Positions 27,090 to 36,957 of a DNA stretch of 64,000 bases are shown here, piece after piece (positions within the stretch are counted from its first letter, which is position 1; each line of letters begins with the position of its first letter). The DNA lies in the NCBI RefSeq assembly GCF_030812475.1, contig NZ_JAUSSR010000005.1, positions 1 through 64,000 on the forward strand. Direction: 5' to 3'. The DNA is from Pseudomonas lini. Lineage in GTDB: Bacteria; Pseudomonadota; Gammaproteobacteria; Pseudomonadales; Pseudomonadaceae. The notes below the pieces were generated by a model, which made no database searches, was not told the origin of the DNA, and saw nothing but the letters and a program-made list of their open reading frames with translations. The translations under genes and the position numbers were made by a program.

Positions 27090-27995
27090 ATGAATCTTCG
27101 TCAGCTGGAGGCCTTTCGCGCGGTCATCCTCGGCCAGACCGTCACCCGTGCCGCCGAGATGCTGCACATCTCGCAACCGGCAGCGACCCGACTGATTGCC
27201 AGCCTCGAGGAGGACATCGGCTTCAGTTTGTTCGACCGGATCAAGGGCCGCCTGCAACCCACCGCCGAAGCCATGACGCTGTACCAGGAAGTACAGCGCT
27301 CGTTGCTCGGGGTCGAACGCATTGCCCGAACGGCGCAGGAGATTCGCAGCCTCAAGCGCGGTTCTCTGCACATCGCCTGCGCCCCGGCCATGGGCCTTTC
27401 CTTCCTGCCGCGAGCCATTGCGGCGTTCATGGCTGAGCATGATCAAGTGCAGATTTCGCTGGTGGTGCATTCATCGCGCGAGATCGTCGACCTGGTGGTC
27501 GGCCAGCGCTGCGACCTGGGCATCATTGTCCTGCCCAACACCTACCCCAGCCCCCGTGCAGAAAAACTCCTGGCCACCCGCATGCTCTGCGCCCTGCCGG
27601 CGAACCATCGGTTGCAGGGAAAGGCCACGATCCATCCCGAGGATCTGCAAGGCGAGACGTTCATTTCCTATCCGCAATCCATCGGCTCGCGCCAGCACAT
27701 TGACTCGATATTTGCCGCGTACGGGGTCGAACGCGAACTGCGCCTGGAAACCCAACTGTCGCTGCCGATGTGCACCTTCGTCGAACAAGGGCTGGGGGTC
27801 GCGCTGGTCGACGCCATCAGCGCGGTGGAGTACCGCGGCAGTGGCGTGGTGTTCAGGGCGTTCGAGCCGGCGATTGAAATGGATTTCAGCATGCTGCTGC
27901 CGGTCCAGGGGCCGACGTCGAAACTGCAGACCCGCTTTTTTGAACACATGCAGGCCTTCATCGCCCGCCAGGTTCCAGCCGAGTATCGGTTCTAG
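27090..27995 (+). CDS. LysR family transcriptional regulator
   Basis: A 301-aa LTTR. The N-terminal helix-turn-helix (MNLRQLEAFRAVILGQTVTRAAEMLHISQPAATRLIA) is followed by a periplasmic-binding-protein-like effector domain. The start was placed at ATG 27090, where family similarity begins. It is divergent from the opine-type oxidase operon across 168 bp, the usual arrangement for an LTTR that controls its neighbour in response to the substrate. Confidence 0.92.
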   Translation: MNLRQLEAFRAVILGQTVTRAAEMLHISQPAATRLIASLEEDIGFSLFDRIKGRLQPTAEAMTLYQEVQRSLLGVERIARTAQEIRSLKRGSLHIACAPAMGLSFLPRAIAAFMAEHDQVQISLVVHSSREIVDLVVGQRCDLGIIVLPNTYPSPRAEKLLATRMLCALPANHRLQGKATIHPEDLQGETFISYPQSIGSRQHIDSIFAAYGVERELRLETQLSLPMCTFVEQGLGVALVDAISAVEYRGSGVVFRAFEPAIEMDFSMLLPVQGPTSKLQTRFFEHMQAFIARQVPAEYRF

Positions 27996-28191
27996 AAGGC
28001 ACTTTTCAACGCAAACTCACCATTCGTCGCCTATGCTAGGTTTAGCGTCAATTACCTAACCCTCTCTGGCTCAAGGATTGCAAAGGCCGGTCGTAGCAGC
28101 CCCAGATCGACGTAATTCTGACGCGGCAGCACTAAAATCAATGTTCAAGGACTCCAGCGATACGCTTGGTCAGTCACCCGGGGGATGTACC

Positions 28192-28392
28192 ATGTCAACT
28201 CTCAATGAAATCGCCGCGAATCACGCAAGAATGGCTAAAATACTGGCAGGAGAGTCGACCGAAGTGTGCGAGCGACAGCCCCAGGTGGTGGGAGGTTTTG
28301 AAGTCTCATCCATCGATGAACAGCAACACATTCCCTTGCACCTCATCGCTGGCGCGCAGGACAACAATCCCGGACAAGCCATCAGCTTCTGA
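28192..28392 (+). CDS. Hypothetical 66-aa protein
   Basis: A small reading frame starting MSTLNEIAANHARM with GGGGGA well placed before the ATG. No transmembrane segment, signal peptide or known motif is seen. It precedes the phosphatase gene by 146 bp on the same strand. Coding status rests on the ribosome-binding site and plausible codon use only. Confidence 0.4.
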   Translation: MSTLNEIAANHARMAKILAGESTEVCERQPQVVGGFEVSSIDEQQHIPLHLIAGAQDNNPGQAISF

Positions 28393-28538
28393 CTCTGCGT
28401 GATCGGTGTCGGGTAACCTGATGGCTTGCTGTTCGCCAGCCAGACCGGCATCGACACCCTGCGCTGTCGACCACCGCTTCCTGGCCTGAACTCAACGGAC
28501 TACCAGCCCGCCGGTATGAGGGTGGGCAAGGCATTCCC

Positions 28539-29279
28539 ATGTTCGAAACCCGAGAGGTGCAGCGCTTCGCCGCCAATCCTGTCGGCCGCGACCTGGCCGT
28601 GGGCGACATTCACGGCCACTTCGCCCGACTGCAGACGGCACTCGATGCTGCCGGATTCAACCCGTCTATCGACCGCCTGTTCAGCGTAGGCGATCTGGTC
28701 GACCGCGGACCGCAAACACTGGACGTCGATCAATGGCTGCTGCGCAAGCCCTGGTTCCATGCCGTGCGGGGCAACCATGAGCAGATGACCATCGATTCTC
28801 ACGCCGCCGGCCGCACCGGCGTTGAACGCGGCCTGCACGTTGCCAATGGTGGCGCCTGGTTCTACGGCCTGTCGGGCGCCGAGCAAGCCCGTTACGCGGA
28901 CATCCTCGCTGAGTTGCCTTTGGTGATTGAAGTCGAAACGTCACAAGGCCTGATCGGCATCGTGCATGCGGATATCCCACCAGGCAGTTGGCAAGACATG
29001 ACTGACGCACTGTCCGGCTCCGCAATGGAGGTGGCACAGATCGCCACGACCTTGCAGTGGTCACGCCGGCGCATCACCGACAGCAACCCCTGCGGCGTGT
29101 CCGGAGTGCGCGCTGTGGTTGCAGGTCATACACCCCTGCCTCAACCCGTCATCCTGGGCAATGTCTACCACATCGACACCGGCGGCTGGCTGCAGGAGCG
29201 CGGACACTTCACCTTGCTGAATCTGCAAACGCTCGAATTCATCCCCGCGACGCGATCAGGCCTCAGTCGACACTGGTGA
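28539..29279 (+). CDS. Metallophosphoesterase, serine/threonine protein phosphatase type
   Basis: A 246-aa PPP-family phosphatase. The three metal-binding blocks are present in order: GDIHGH (~residue 23), GDLVDRG (~52) and RGNHE (~78). Later histidines sit in HADIPPG and AGHTPL. Length and motifs match bacterial PrpA/PphA-like enzymes, which dephosphorylate proteins, or the related Ap4A hydrolases. A REP pair follows it. Confidence 0.92.
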   Translation: MFETREVQRFAANPVGRDLAVGDIHGHFARLQTALDAAGFNPSIDRLFSVGDLVDRGPQTLDVDQWLLRKPWFHAVRGNHEQMTIDSHAAGRTGVERGLHVANGGAWFYGLSGAEQARYADILAELPLVIEVETSQGLIGIVHADIPPGSWQDMTDALSGSAMEVAQIATTLQWSRRRITDSNPCGVSGVRAVVAGHTPLPQPVILGNVYHIDTGGWLQERGHFTLLNLQTLEFIPATRSGLSRHW

Positions 29280-29290
29280 CAGGTGGCTTT

Positions 29291-29405
29291 TGTAGGAGCG
29301 AGCTTGCTCGCGATGGATTACAAAACACCGCGTGTTATTCAGCAAACACGCGTTATCGTTGGCGACCATCGTCGGAACGCCGCCCGGAGCAAGCTCGCTC
29401 CTACA
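29291..29405. repeat. REP pair (REPIN)
   Basis: Inverted arms TGTAGGAGCGAGCTTGCTCG at 29291 and GCAAGCTCGCTCCTACA ending 29405 enclose a linker with ACGCGTTATCGTTGG. They lie between convergent genes. Confidence 0.85.
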
Positions 29406-29422
29406 ATGAGCAGCGTTACCCC

Positions 29423-30079
29423 CTACTTCGAGACGTATTTCGTGCCGTGCGGATTATCAAGCTTCGCCTGCAACATCCCCCACTCGCGCAGAATGATCGA
29501 GTAAGGCACGAAGATGCTCATCCTCTCGGCGGTATTGACCCCGGGATGGGCGCTTACATCGTTCAATGTGGTGGAATAGAAGCCGACATTGATGCCGATG
29601 ACACTGCCGTCGCTGGCGACCACCGGCCCACCCGACATGCCCTTGATCAACGGGGCATCATGGATAGCGTACAGATCGCCGCTGTGTTCACTGGTATTGA
29701 TAAAAGGCGTTTGATACACCTTGCCCTTACCGACAGTGGTCATCATATAAGGACTGCCCCCTACGGCCGTGATGTGCTCGCCCACTCGCGGCGCACGCCA
29801 GGACGGGTAGCGACCATTAGCCTTGTGCTGGAAGAACACCAGATCGCAACCTGTGCTGCAGCTGTACTTCACGTTGGAGAGCAACGGAGTGTGGCGGGTG
29901 GTGACGGCGTAGTCCTCGTTCCATTGCACCGCCGAAGCCATATAGACATAGGGCAGAGGGAAGCCTGAGAAGACTAGAAAGTATGAATCGCTGGTAGCCC
30001 TTGAAAGGTCGGGCTTAACGATACCGTTGCATCCTGCAGTTAGAGCTCCTATGAGAAAGCACGCCATGATCTTGATCAT
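29423..30079 (-). CDS. Trypsin-like serine protease, putative lipoprotein
   Basis: A 218-aa protein with a lipoprotein signal (FLIGALTAGC, Cys17 as the lipidation site). It is a trypsin-fold peptidase: catalytic His in VTTRHTPLL, probable Asp in GCDLVFFQ and nucleophile Ser in KGMSGGPVVASDGSVIGIN. It would act in the periplasm, anchored to a membrane. It has lower GC and less biased codons than its neighbours and no operon partner. The physiological substrate is unknown. Confidence 0.8.
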   Translation of the reverse strand: MIKIMACFLIGALTAGCNGIVKPDLSRATSDSYFLVFSGFPLPYVYMASAVQWNEDYAVTTRHTPLLSNVKYSCSTGCDLVFFQHKANGRYPSWRAPRVGEHITAVGGSPYMMTTVGKGKVYQTPFINTSEHSGDLYAIHDAPLIKGMSGGPVVASDGSVIGINVGFYSTTLNDVSAHPGVNTAERMSIFVPYSIILREWGMLQAKLDNPHGTKYVSK

Positions 30080-30360
30080 GATGTATCACCGACTTATAGG
30101 GGGATAGGACTGCCTTAATGATTGTCAGTTTTCTGTCGCTTCCTTATCCGCTGGCTCGCAGAACCGCTTAGCGATTGATTTGACTGAACTCGCTTTTATT
30201 TATGGCTGACACTTCAATGACGTGCACAACTGTTTTGCACTAGGGTCAATCGCTTTTAGATGCAATCGAACAGCACAAATATTTGGCGTCAACAGGATGT
30301 CGACAATGACGAGAGATATAGAGCGGCTATATGTTTAGTTGCGAACTTTTTTATCTGGCG
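30080..30360. other. AT-rich intergenic region without recognised gene
   Basis: This stretch upstream of the protease gene holds its promoter region. No open frame, repeat or RNA gene is supported. The CstA-operon terminator lies at its right edge. Confidence 0.5.
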
Positions 30361-30365
30361 CAAAC

Positions 30366-30396
30366 GAAAAACGCCGCTCAATGAGCGGCGTTTTCG
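30366..30396. terminator. Bidirectional intrinsic terminator
   Basis: The stem ACGCCGCTC/GAGCGGCGT with a 3-nt loop is flanked by A and T runs on both sides. It lies just past the end of the YbdD gene and ends the cstA-ybdD transcript on the minus strand. Confidence 0.85.
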
Positions 30397-30440
30397 ATGC
30401 AGCGTATTAAAACAAGTTCAATAAAGAACCTTGTCGACCA

Positions 30441-30638
30441 TCAACAACACTTCGGCCCGCTCTTGCTGCCGTATCGGGCTTCCTGCCGTTCGCGAAAAAA
30501 CATTTCGTAGTCCATCACCGGTTTGTCCGGGTGTTTGTTCTGCATGTGCTCGACGTAGTTGTCGTAGTCGGGCATGCCAACCATCAGGCGCGCGGCCTGA
30601 CCGAGGTATTTACCCAGGCGACTCAGGTCATTGAACAT
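30441..30638 (-). CDS. YbdD/YjiX family (DUF466) small protein
   Basis: A 65-aa protein with the family pattern [18 protein letters not shown] and the C-terminal [11 protein letters not shown]. It is nearly always encoded after cstA-type pyruvate/peptide transporters and is needed for their transport in E. coli (YbdD with CstA, YjiX with BtsT). GAGGAG precedes ATG 30638. The gene starts 14 bp after the cstA stop. Confidence 0.92.
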   Translation of the reverse strand: MFNDLSRLGKYLGQAARLMVGMPDYDNYVEHMQNKHPDKPVMDYEMFFRERQEARYGSKSGPKCC

Positions 30639-30652
30639 GCTGCACTCCTCGA

Positions 30653-32710
30653 TCACGCATCCGGCACGGCCTGGAACGGTGCTTCTTTATCCGTGCGTTC
30701 CTTGGTGCCCCAGGCGGCAATACCGACCTTGAGCGCAAAGAACAGGATGCTGAACACCACCAACAGGAACAACGCCGTCAGCGTGGCATTGGTGTAGGCG
30801 TTGTAGATCACGTGCTGCATCTGGTCGATGTTCTTGGCCGGTGCCAGCACCTGACCGTTGGCCAGGGCATCGCTGTATTTCTTCGCCAGCGCCAGGAAGC
30901 CGATCGCCGGGTTGGCGTCGAACAGCTTGATGAAGCCGGCGGTGGTGGTGCAGATCAGCAGCCACACCGCGGGCAACATGGTGACCCAGACGTAGCGTTG
31001 ACGCTTCATCTTGATCAGCACCACGGTCGCCAGCATCAGCGCGATCCCGGCCAGCATCTGGTTGGAGATACCGAACAGCGGCCACAAGGTGTTGATGCCC
31101 CCCAGCGGATCGATCACCCCTTGGTACAGCAGGTAACCCCACATCGCCACGCAACCGGCGGTGGCGATCAGGTTGGCGGTCCAGGACTCGGTGCGTTTCA
31201 GCGCTGGCACGAAGGAGCCGAGCAAATCCTGGAGCATGAAGCGACCGGCACGGGTACCGGCGTCCACTGCGGTGAGGATGAACAATGCTTCGAACAGGAT
31301 CGCGAAGTGGTACCAGAACGCCATGGTGTTTTCACCCGGCAGGACACTGTGCAGGATCTGTGCAATACCCACCGCCAGGGTCGGCGCACCACCGGCACGG
31401 GCCAGGATGGTGGTTTCACCGATGTCCTTGGCCACCGCTTGCAGGGCTTCCGGAGTAATCGCAAAACCCCAGCTGCTGACGGTCTGCGCCACCGTTACAG
31501 CATCGGAGCCAACGATCGCCGCCGGGCTGTTCATGGCGAAGTACACACCCGGCTCGATCACCGAAGCGGCCACCATCGCCATAATCGCCACGAAGGACTC
31601 CATCAACATGCCGCCATAACCGATGTAACGGGCATGGCCTTCACTGGCCAGCAACTTGGGCGTGGTGCCCGAAGCGATCAGCGCGTGGAAACCCGACACC
31701 GCGCCACAGGCAATGGTGATGAACAGGAACGGGAACAGACCGCCCTTCCACACCGGGCCCGTGCCGTCGATGAACTGGGTCAGGGCCGGCATTTTCAGCT
31801 CGGGCATGGTGACCAGGATGCCGATCGCCAGGGCGACGATGGTACCGATCTTGAGGAAGGTCGACAGGTAGTCACGCGGTGCCAGGATCAGCCACACCGG
31901 CAACACCGCCGCGACGAAACCGTAGCCGATCAGCATCCAGGTGATCTGCACACCGGTGAAGCTGAAGGCCTTGGCCCAGACCGGATCGGCGGCAATCTGC
32001 CCGCCGAGCCAGATCGAACCGAGCAGCAGCGCGACACCGATCACCGAGATTTCACCGATGCGGCCCGGACGGATGTAGCGCATGTAGATGCCCATGAACA
32101 TCGCGATCGGGATGGTTGCCATCACCGTGAACATGCCCCACGGGCTTTCGGCCAGGGCCTTGACCACGATCAGCGCCAGCACCGCGAGGATGATGATCAT
32201 GATCAGGAAGCAGCCGAACAAGGCGATGGTGCCGGGGATGCGGCCCATTTCTTCGCGGACCATGTCGCCCAGGGAACGACCGTTGCGCCGGGTCGACAGG
32301 AACAGGACCATGAAGTCCTGCACCGCGCCAGCCAGCACCACCCCGGCGATCAGCCACAGCGTGCCGGGCAGATAGCCCATCTGTGCGGCCAGGACCGGAC
32401 CGACCAGGGGACCTGCGCCGGCAATCGCCGCGAAATGGTGACCGAAGAGCACGTGTTTGTTGGTCGGCACGAAGTCCAGGCCGTCATTGTTGAGCACGGC
32501 GGGCGTAGCGCGATTGGGGTCGAGCTGCATCACTTTATTGGCGATGAACAGGCTGTAGTAGCGGTAGGCAACGAGGTAGATGGCGACTGCTGCGACTACG
32601 ATCCAGAGGGCGTTGATCGCTTCGCCGCGGCGCAGGGCCACGACACTCAGCGCGAACGCTCCCAGGACAGCCACGGCAAACCAGGCGAGGTGTTTAGCCA
32701 GACGGGGCAT
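30653..32710 (-). CDS. cstA: Carbon starvation protein A, pyruvate/peptide transporter
   Basis: A 685-aa polytopic membrane protein of the CstA family with more than 15 hydrophobic segments. [24 protein letters not shown] and [20 protein letters not shown] are family signatures. CstA homologues are proton-driven pyruvate carriers. The downstream small YbdD gene is the usual partner. A Cache-sensor two-component system follows on the opposite strand and may control the operon. Confidence 0.95.
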   Translation of the reverse strand: MPRLAKHLAWFAVAVLGAFALSVVALRRGEAINALWIVVAAVAIYLVAYRYYSLFIANKVMQLDPNRATPAVLNNDGLDFVPTNKHVLFGHHFAAIAGAGPLVGPVLAAQMGYLPGTLWLIAGVVLAGAVQDFMVLFLSTRRNGRSLGDMVREEMGRIPGTIALFGCFLIMIIILAVLALIVVKALAESPWGMFTVMATIPIAMFMGIYMRYIRPGRIGEISVIGVALLLGSIWLGGQIAADPVWAKAFSFTGVQITWMLIGYGFVAAVLPVWLILAPRDYLSTFLKIGTIVALAIGILVTMPELKMPALTQFIDGTGPVWKGGLFPFLFITIACGAVSGFHALIASGTTPKLLASEGHARYIGYGGMLMESFVAIMAMVAASVIEPGVYFAMNSPAAIVGSDAVTVAQTVSSWGFAITPEALQAVAKDIGETTILARAGGAPTLAVGIAQILHSVLPGENTMAFWYHFAILFEALFILTAVDAGTRAGRFMLQDLLGSFVPALKRTESWTANLIATAGCVAMWGYLLYQGVIDPLGGINTLWPLFGISNQMLAGIALMLATVVLIKMKRQRYVWVTMLPAVWLLICTTTAGFIKLFDANPAIGFLALAKKYSDALANGQVLAPAKNIDQMQHVIYNAYTNATLTALFLLVVFSILFFALKVGIAAWGTKERTDKEAPFQAVPDA

Positions 32711-32887
32711 AGCGTGTCTCCTGCCGACAGCCAGTGGCTGCGGCGGTAATTTTTATAATTGTGTCCGCGAAGCGGAGCTGGCCCAATATCCGCGCATGCC
32801 GTCCACAAATAAATCCGCGTTACTACGTACGCGCCCTCTACGTAGTTCTACGTAGACACCCCGATCTATCGGAGAAACACAAATCCC

Positions 32888-32979
32888 CTGTAGGAGCTGG
32901 CTTGCCAGCGAAGACGGCGGCACATTCGACACCAATGGCGACTGACACACCGCTTTCGCTGGCAAGCCAGCTCCTACTG
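32888..32979. repeat. REP pair (REPIN)
   Basis: Arms GTAGGAGCTGGCTTGCCAGC and GCTGGCAAGCCAGCTCCTAC are inverted around a short linker. Together with the next REP pair this accounts for most of the 514-bp gap 32711-33224. The rest (32711-32887) holds the cstA promoter region with a short run of repeated CTACGTA. Confidence 0.85.
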
Positions 32980-33080
32980 AGGGTTCAGCATTCCAACTGA
33001 CTGACATCCCACCAGCAGGTCATTCCGTCCACCACCGCTACTGGACCCGCACTCCTTGGCATATGATGCCCGCCCAGGAA

Positions 33081-33183
33081 CTGTAGGAGCGAGCTCGCTC
33101 GCGATGGACTTCAGAACACCGCGTATACCCGGTAAGCACGCGTTTTCGTTGACGACCATCGCGAGCAGGCTCGCTCCTACAGT
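33081..33183. repeat. REP pair (REPIN)
   Basis: Inverted arms TGTAGGAGCGAGCTCGCTCG and GAGCAGGCTCGCTCCTACAG lie just upstream of the histidine kinase gene. The linker includes CGTTTTCGTTGACGACC. Confidence 0.85.
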
Positions 33184-33224
33184 ATCAGCGTCATCGCCCG
33201 CCTTCGGCCCGGTCAGGAGCCCAG

Positions 33225-34592
33225 ATGCAGCTCAAACACAAAATCGTCGCGCTTGGCATCCTGCCGCTGGTACTGGCGATCGCCGTCATCTGCGTCCTGG
33301 TCATCTCCCTGAACCGTCAACTGGGCGATCAACAGGCGCAGCTGATCGAAGACAGCATCCTGGCCAGCAAGCGCGCCGAACTGAAAAACTACGTCGACAT
33401 GGCGCAAAGCCTGATCGACCCGCTCTACGACGACGGCCACGGTGACGCGCGCGCCCAGCAGCAAGTGCTGGAAGAACTGCGCAAGCTCAGCTTTGGCGTC
33501 AACGGCTATTTCTTCGTTTACGACCGCGAAGGCCGCAGCCTGATGCACGCGCGCCAGTCCGATCTGGTCGGCAAAGACTTGTGGGACATGAAAGATCCCC
33601 ACGGCCTGCCGGTGATCCAGGCCTTGCTCACCACGGCGCAATCGGGCGAAGGCTTCCAGCGCTACGCCTGGAACAAACCCTCCTCAGGCCAGGTCACCGA
33701 CAAGCTCGCCTACGTGGTCATGCTGGATCGCTGGGGCTGGATGCTCGGCACCGGCATCTATCTGGAAGACGTCGAACGCGCCACCCAACAGGCACGAGAC
33801 GAAGTGGCCATGGGCATCCGCAAGACCATGCTGGCGATTGCCGCCGTGGCCCTGGTGGCGGTGCTGTTCGTGTTCGCCAGCGGCATGACCCTCAACGTCA
33901 GCGAACACCGGCTGGCCGACAAGAAACTGCAGCGCCTGACCCAGCGCATCGTCAGCCTGCAGGAAGAAGAGCGATCCCGGGTCTCCCGTGAACTGCACGA
34001 CGGCATCAGCCAGGTCCTGGTCTCCATCAAGTTCCAGTTCGAACTGGCCAGCCATGTGCTCGAGAACGGCCAGGGACAAGACAAGGGCCTGGACATCCTC
34101 AGAGAAGCCACGCAACGCCTGGGGGATGCAATCGGCGAAGTTCGCAGCCTGTCCCACGACCTGCGCTCATCCTTGCTCGACACCCTCGGTCTGCCGGCCG
34201 CGATTGGTCAACTGGCCGCCGAATTCGAGCAGCGCAGCGGCCTGGTGGTCACCTACGACGACAACGAATTCGCCTGCAACCTGGTCGACGGCGCCGCGGT
34301 CTCGCTGTTTCGCATCGTCCAGGAAGGCCTGACCAACATCGAACGCCACGCCCGGGCCCGCAACGTTTCCATTACCCTGCACGGCTCCGAAGACGGCGTG
34401 CGCCTGACGGTGGTCGATGACGGTATCGGCTTCAACGTCACCCAGGTCGAACGTCGCCACGCCGGCATCGGCCTGCGTAATATCCGCGAACGCGTCGAAC
34501 ATTTCGGCGGCCAGTTCGCCCTGACCTCGATGCCGGGAAGAAGTGAACTGGACGTGCTGCTGCCGATGAAAATGCCCGGCGCACAACGCTGA
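33225..34592 (+). CDS. Cache-domain sensor histidine kinase (NarL-type partner)
   Basis: A 455-aa membrane kinase. TM1 is at ~7-29. A periplasmic single-Cache domain (~30-200) contains GYFFVYDREGRSLMH and GLPVIQALLTTA. TM2 is at ~202-220. A HisKA_3 region follows with phospho-acceptor His258 in SRELHDGISQ, then a HATPase_c domain with GLTNIERHAR as N-box and DDGIGF. Single-Cache sensors bind small carboxylates. Its position beside cstA, with the response regulator 22 bp downstream, suggests sensing of pyruvate or a related acid. Confidence 0.93.
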   Translation: MQLKHKIVALGILPLVLAIAVICVLVISLNRQLGDQQAQLIEDSILASKRAELKNYVDMAQSLIDPLYDDGHGDARAQQQVLEELRKLSFGVNGYFFVYDREGRSLMHARQSDLVGKDLWDMKDPHGLPVIQALLTTAQSGEGFQRYAWNKPSSGQVTDKLAYVVMLDRWGWMLGTGIYLEDVERATQQARDEVAMGIRKTMLAIAAVALVAVLFVFASGMTLNVSEHRLADKKLQRLTQRIVSLQEEERSRVSRELHDGISQVLVSIKFQFELASHVLENGQGQDKGLDILREATQRLGDAIGEVRSLSHDLRSSLLDTLGLPAAIGQLAAEFEQRSGLVVTYDDNEFACNLVDGAAVSLFRIVQEGLTNIERHARARNVSITLHGSEDGVRLTVVDDGIGFNVTQVERRHAGIGLRNIRERVEHFGGQFALTSMPGRSELDVLLPMKMPGAQR

Positions 34593-34614
34593 GTCGTCCC
34601 AACAACAAGAGTGA

Positions 34615-35256
34615 ATGCCTGCAATGAACCTGCCTTACCCGATCCGCGTCGCCCTGGTCGACGATCACGCCCTGGTCCGCGACGGGATCAAGGCGCTACT
34701 GGCGGTGATGGCCCCCTTGGAAGTGGTGGGCGAAGCCGAGAACGGCGCGGACGCGATCGAGATGGTCGGCCGCTGCCAGCCGGACCTGTTGCTGGTCGAC
34801 ATCGGCCTCAAGGACATGAACGGGCTGGAACTGACCCGGGTACTGCGCAACCAATACCCGTCGCTCAAGGTGCTGATGCTGAGCATGTACGACAACAACG
34901 AGTACGTGAGCGAGTCCGTGCGCGCCGGGGCCAGCGGCTATGTGCTGAAGAACTCGCCGTCCAGGGAAATCATCGCGGCAATCGAAGCCATCGCCAGTGG
35001 CGGCACCTTCTACAGCGCCGAAATCGCCCAACGACTGATCGCAGATAAAAGCACCGACAACGAACTGACGCCCCGCGAAAGTCAGGTGCTGTACAAAATG
35101 GCCCAAGGCCTGAACAACAAGGAAATGGCTCGCGAGCTGGATATCAGTGTGCGCACCGTGGAAACCCATCGCCTGAGCATCCGGCGCAAACTCAACATCG
35201 ATAAACCGGCGGCACTGGTGAAGTATGCGATCGATCACGGGATTATTTCGCGGTAG
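34615..35256 (+). CDS. LuxR/NarL-family response regulator
   Basis: A 213-aa regulator. The receiver domain has acidic residues DD at 16-17, phospho-acceptor Asp62 (LLVDIG) and Lys in GYVLKNS. The C-terminal LuxR helix-turn-helix reads LTPRESQVLYKMAQGLNNKEMARELDISVRTVETH. It is co-transcribed with the Cache kinase. Starts at 34615 and 34624 are both possible; the first sits close to AAGAG. The likely target is the nearby cstA operon. Confidence 0.92.
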   Translation: MPAMNLPYPIRVALVDDHALVRDGIKALLAVMAPLEVVGEAENGADAIEMVGRCQPDLLLVDIGLKDMNGLELTRVLRNQYPSLKVLMLSMYDNNEYVSESVRAGASGYVLKNSPSREIIAAIEAIASGGTFYSAEIAQRLIADKSTDNELTPRESQVLYKMAQGLNNKEMARELDISVRTVETHRLSIRRKLNIDKPAALVKYAIDHGIISR

Positions 35257-35612
35257 AGATTCTCGGCGGACTGGCCGGTGGCCAGGTTGCTCAGCGGATC
35301 GTATTCGTAATTAACGTGAACTCTGATCTACAGAGCGAGCCAGAAAGAAATGACATTCACCCATACAATTATAGAAAAAACGCGTGGAGGTTCTTGATAC
35401 TTGCTTTGATAATCCGATCCCGGTGCCACAGCAAAGAAATTATTCATTCCCCCTAAATAAAATGCCTTAACCGAAGCATTTTTACGCCTGAATTCTGGCT
35501 TTGCCTACCTAGCAGAACTGCTAGGTTTACAACCATGAAAAACACACTATGGTTGTCTTCAATTGGGCTCGAATTACGAGCCGCATGTGCAATTTATCAA
35601 GGAGAGCAGCCG
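35257..35612. other. AT-rich intergenic region with two hairpins
   Basis: No gene is recognised. AATGC...GCATTTTTA (35461-35483) and ACCTAGCAGAACTGCTAGGTTT (35507-35528) form hairpins followed by T runs and may end transcription of the response-regulator operon. GC falls sharply here. Confidence 0.5.
35507..35529 (+). terminator. Hairpin with T tail
   Basis: The 9-bp perfect stem ACCTAGCAG/CTGCTAGGT has a 2-nt spacer, followed by TTT. It lies upstream of the small exported protein gene. Confidence 0.5.
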
Positions 35613-36080
35613 ATGAAGATCACCAAGGCCTGGGGTCACAGCGTGATATTCGCATGGAGTCTGTTGATGGCAGGACAAGTACTAGCCTCTCCAGATATCA
35701 GCTCCGACCCTGACGCTGGACACCTGGAGCTTTTCAGTGATGGAAAGTGTCATCTCGCAATTAAAGAAACCATATATAATATGAGGGATGGACACGTCGA
35801 CAAAAACTGCAAAGAATTTTCAATCGATACCCCCTTCAGGTTTGTGGGGGTTCGCTCAGCCGTTTCGATTAGAATTACCACACATAGTAATCTCGACGCC
35901 CCGTGGGCCATTAACCTCAGAACCATCAAGGACAAGGTCAGCACCGAAATCATGACGTACAGGGAACTGATGGGTGCCGCGGTCGGAAAGCCCTACTTTC
36001 CCGGGCTTAGGTATGACGGTGTGGGAAATACGCCCTATAGTCATTGGATCTGGAAAATCAGGATAGAGCTGGATAAATAA
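35613..36080 (+). CDS. Exported hypothetical protein, paralogue A
   Basis: A 155-aa protein with an N-terminal signal peptide (MKITKAWGHSVIFAWSLL, cut after VLA). The mature part has two Cys (GKCHLAI, KNCKEF) that could form a disulfide. The core GVRSAVSIRI...WAINLRTIKD matches the protein encoded at 36246 (GVRSAATIRL...FTMYLRTVNA), so the two are diverged paralogues. AAGGAG precedes the ATG. AT-rich codon use unlike the surrounding genes suggests acquisition by transfer. Function is unknown. Confidence 0.7.
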   Translation: MKITKAWGHSVIFAWSLLMAGQVLASPDISSDPDAGHLELFSDGKCHLAIKETIYNMRDGHVDKNCKEFSIDTPFRFVGVRSAVSIRITTHSNLDAPWAINLRTIKDKVSTEIMTYRELMGAAVGKPYFPGLRYDGVGNTPYSHWIWKIRIELDK

Positions 36081-36245
36081 CCACGCTCACTTATGAATGT
36101 TTGTAAAAGAAACATCGATCGCCCACCGCCCACTCCAATTGTACTTGATTCGCACAACCAATGATGCCGCTCGCGTCAAGTCGCGGCCGGCATCACGACT
36201 CAGCCAACTCGCTAGACCTGTACATTCCTGTTATCGAGGCCACTC

Positions 36246-36767
36246 ATGAATTATTTAAGATCATTTGCTTTCAATACATTTTTATCCACTCTGCTGTTGC
36301 AGGCAATGCCATCATTGGCGGGTGAAGAAAGCAAAGCCGAGACAAATGCTGGAAGAATATCATTCGTTTTCGATGATAAAATTAGTCTTTGCGGCGTCAA
36401 CGCAACAGAACAAATGTTTGAAATTAGTTATTACGCCGGTGGAGGGCCTGGGGTTCGTCCTTGCCCCGTCAGCAAGATTCGCTACATTAAACTTGACGGC
36501 GTGCGCTCAGCCGCTACTATCAGACTCTGGAGTTACTTACGAAGCGGCAGACCGGGCGGTTGCCATCCTACCTATGCTCATAATTTTACAATGTACCTGA
36601 GAACCGTCAACGCGCAAACCAGCACAGCGCTCATCGACCTGAGCACACTTAAAGATCAGCCATTGAACACCCCGATTCAGCCGGGCGTTGTACTAAAAAG
36701 AAAAGAGATTTCAAACCCCGACAAAATTGACCACAACTTAAGTTGCGTCGAGGTGATATATGACTAA
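36246..36767 (+). CDS. Exported hypothetical protein, paralogue B
   Basis: A 173-aa protein with a signal peptide (residues ~1-25, ending SLAG). It contains four or more Cys, including VRPCPVSKIRYIKLDGVRSAA and GGCHPT, and a C-terminal LSCVEVIYD. It shares the GVRSAxxIRL and LRTxxxxxST blocks with the upstream gene. It is AT-rich like that gene and separated from it by 165 bp. Function is not recognised; a periplasmic or secreted beta-rich domain is likely. Confidence 0.7.
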   Translation: MNYLRSFAFNTFLSTLLLQAMPSLAGEESKAETNAGRISFVFDDKISLCGVNATEQMFEISYYAGGGPGVRPCPVSKIRYIKLDGVRSAATIRLWSYLRSGRPGGCHPTYAHNFTMYLRTVNAQTSTALIDLSTLKDQPLNTPIQPGVVLKRKEISNPDKIDHNLSCVEVIYD

Positions 36768-36957
36768 CTTAATCTCGGCTTATTTATAAAAAAATCACTG
36801 GCTTGCCCCTCGACGAAGGCAAGATCGATGCGAAGATTTTCCAGGTTCAATCAAATGTGGCAACCTGCCGCTTGAGGCTGGCCGAACGACGTGATCAAGG
36901 ACAGCAATGTAGCGGACAGCATCCGCAATGTGCTGGTAAACAAGGAAGCGAATCCTG

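Noticed and set aside
30812..32749. 645-codon frame opposite cstA
   Set aside because: Low-complexity HQDR-rich translation, antisense to a complete cstA gene.
36843..36957. Possible gene remnant reading DVIKDSNVADSIRNVLVN
   Set aside because: It faintly recalls a BON-type domain end, but there is no start, no ribosome-binding site and too little length to support a call.
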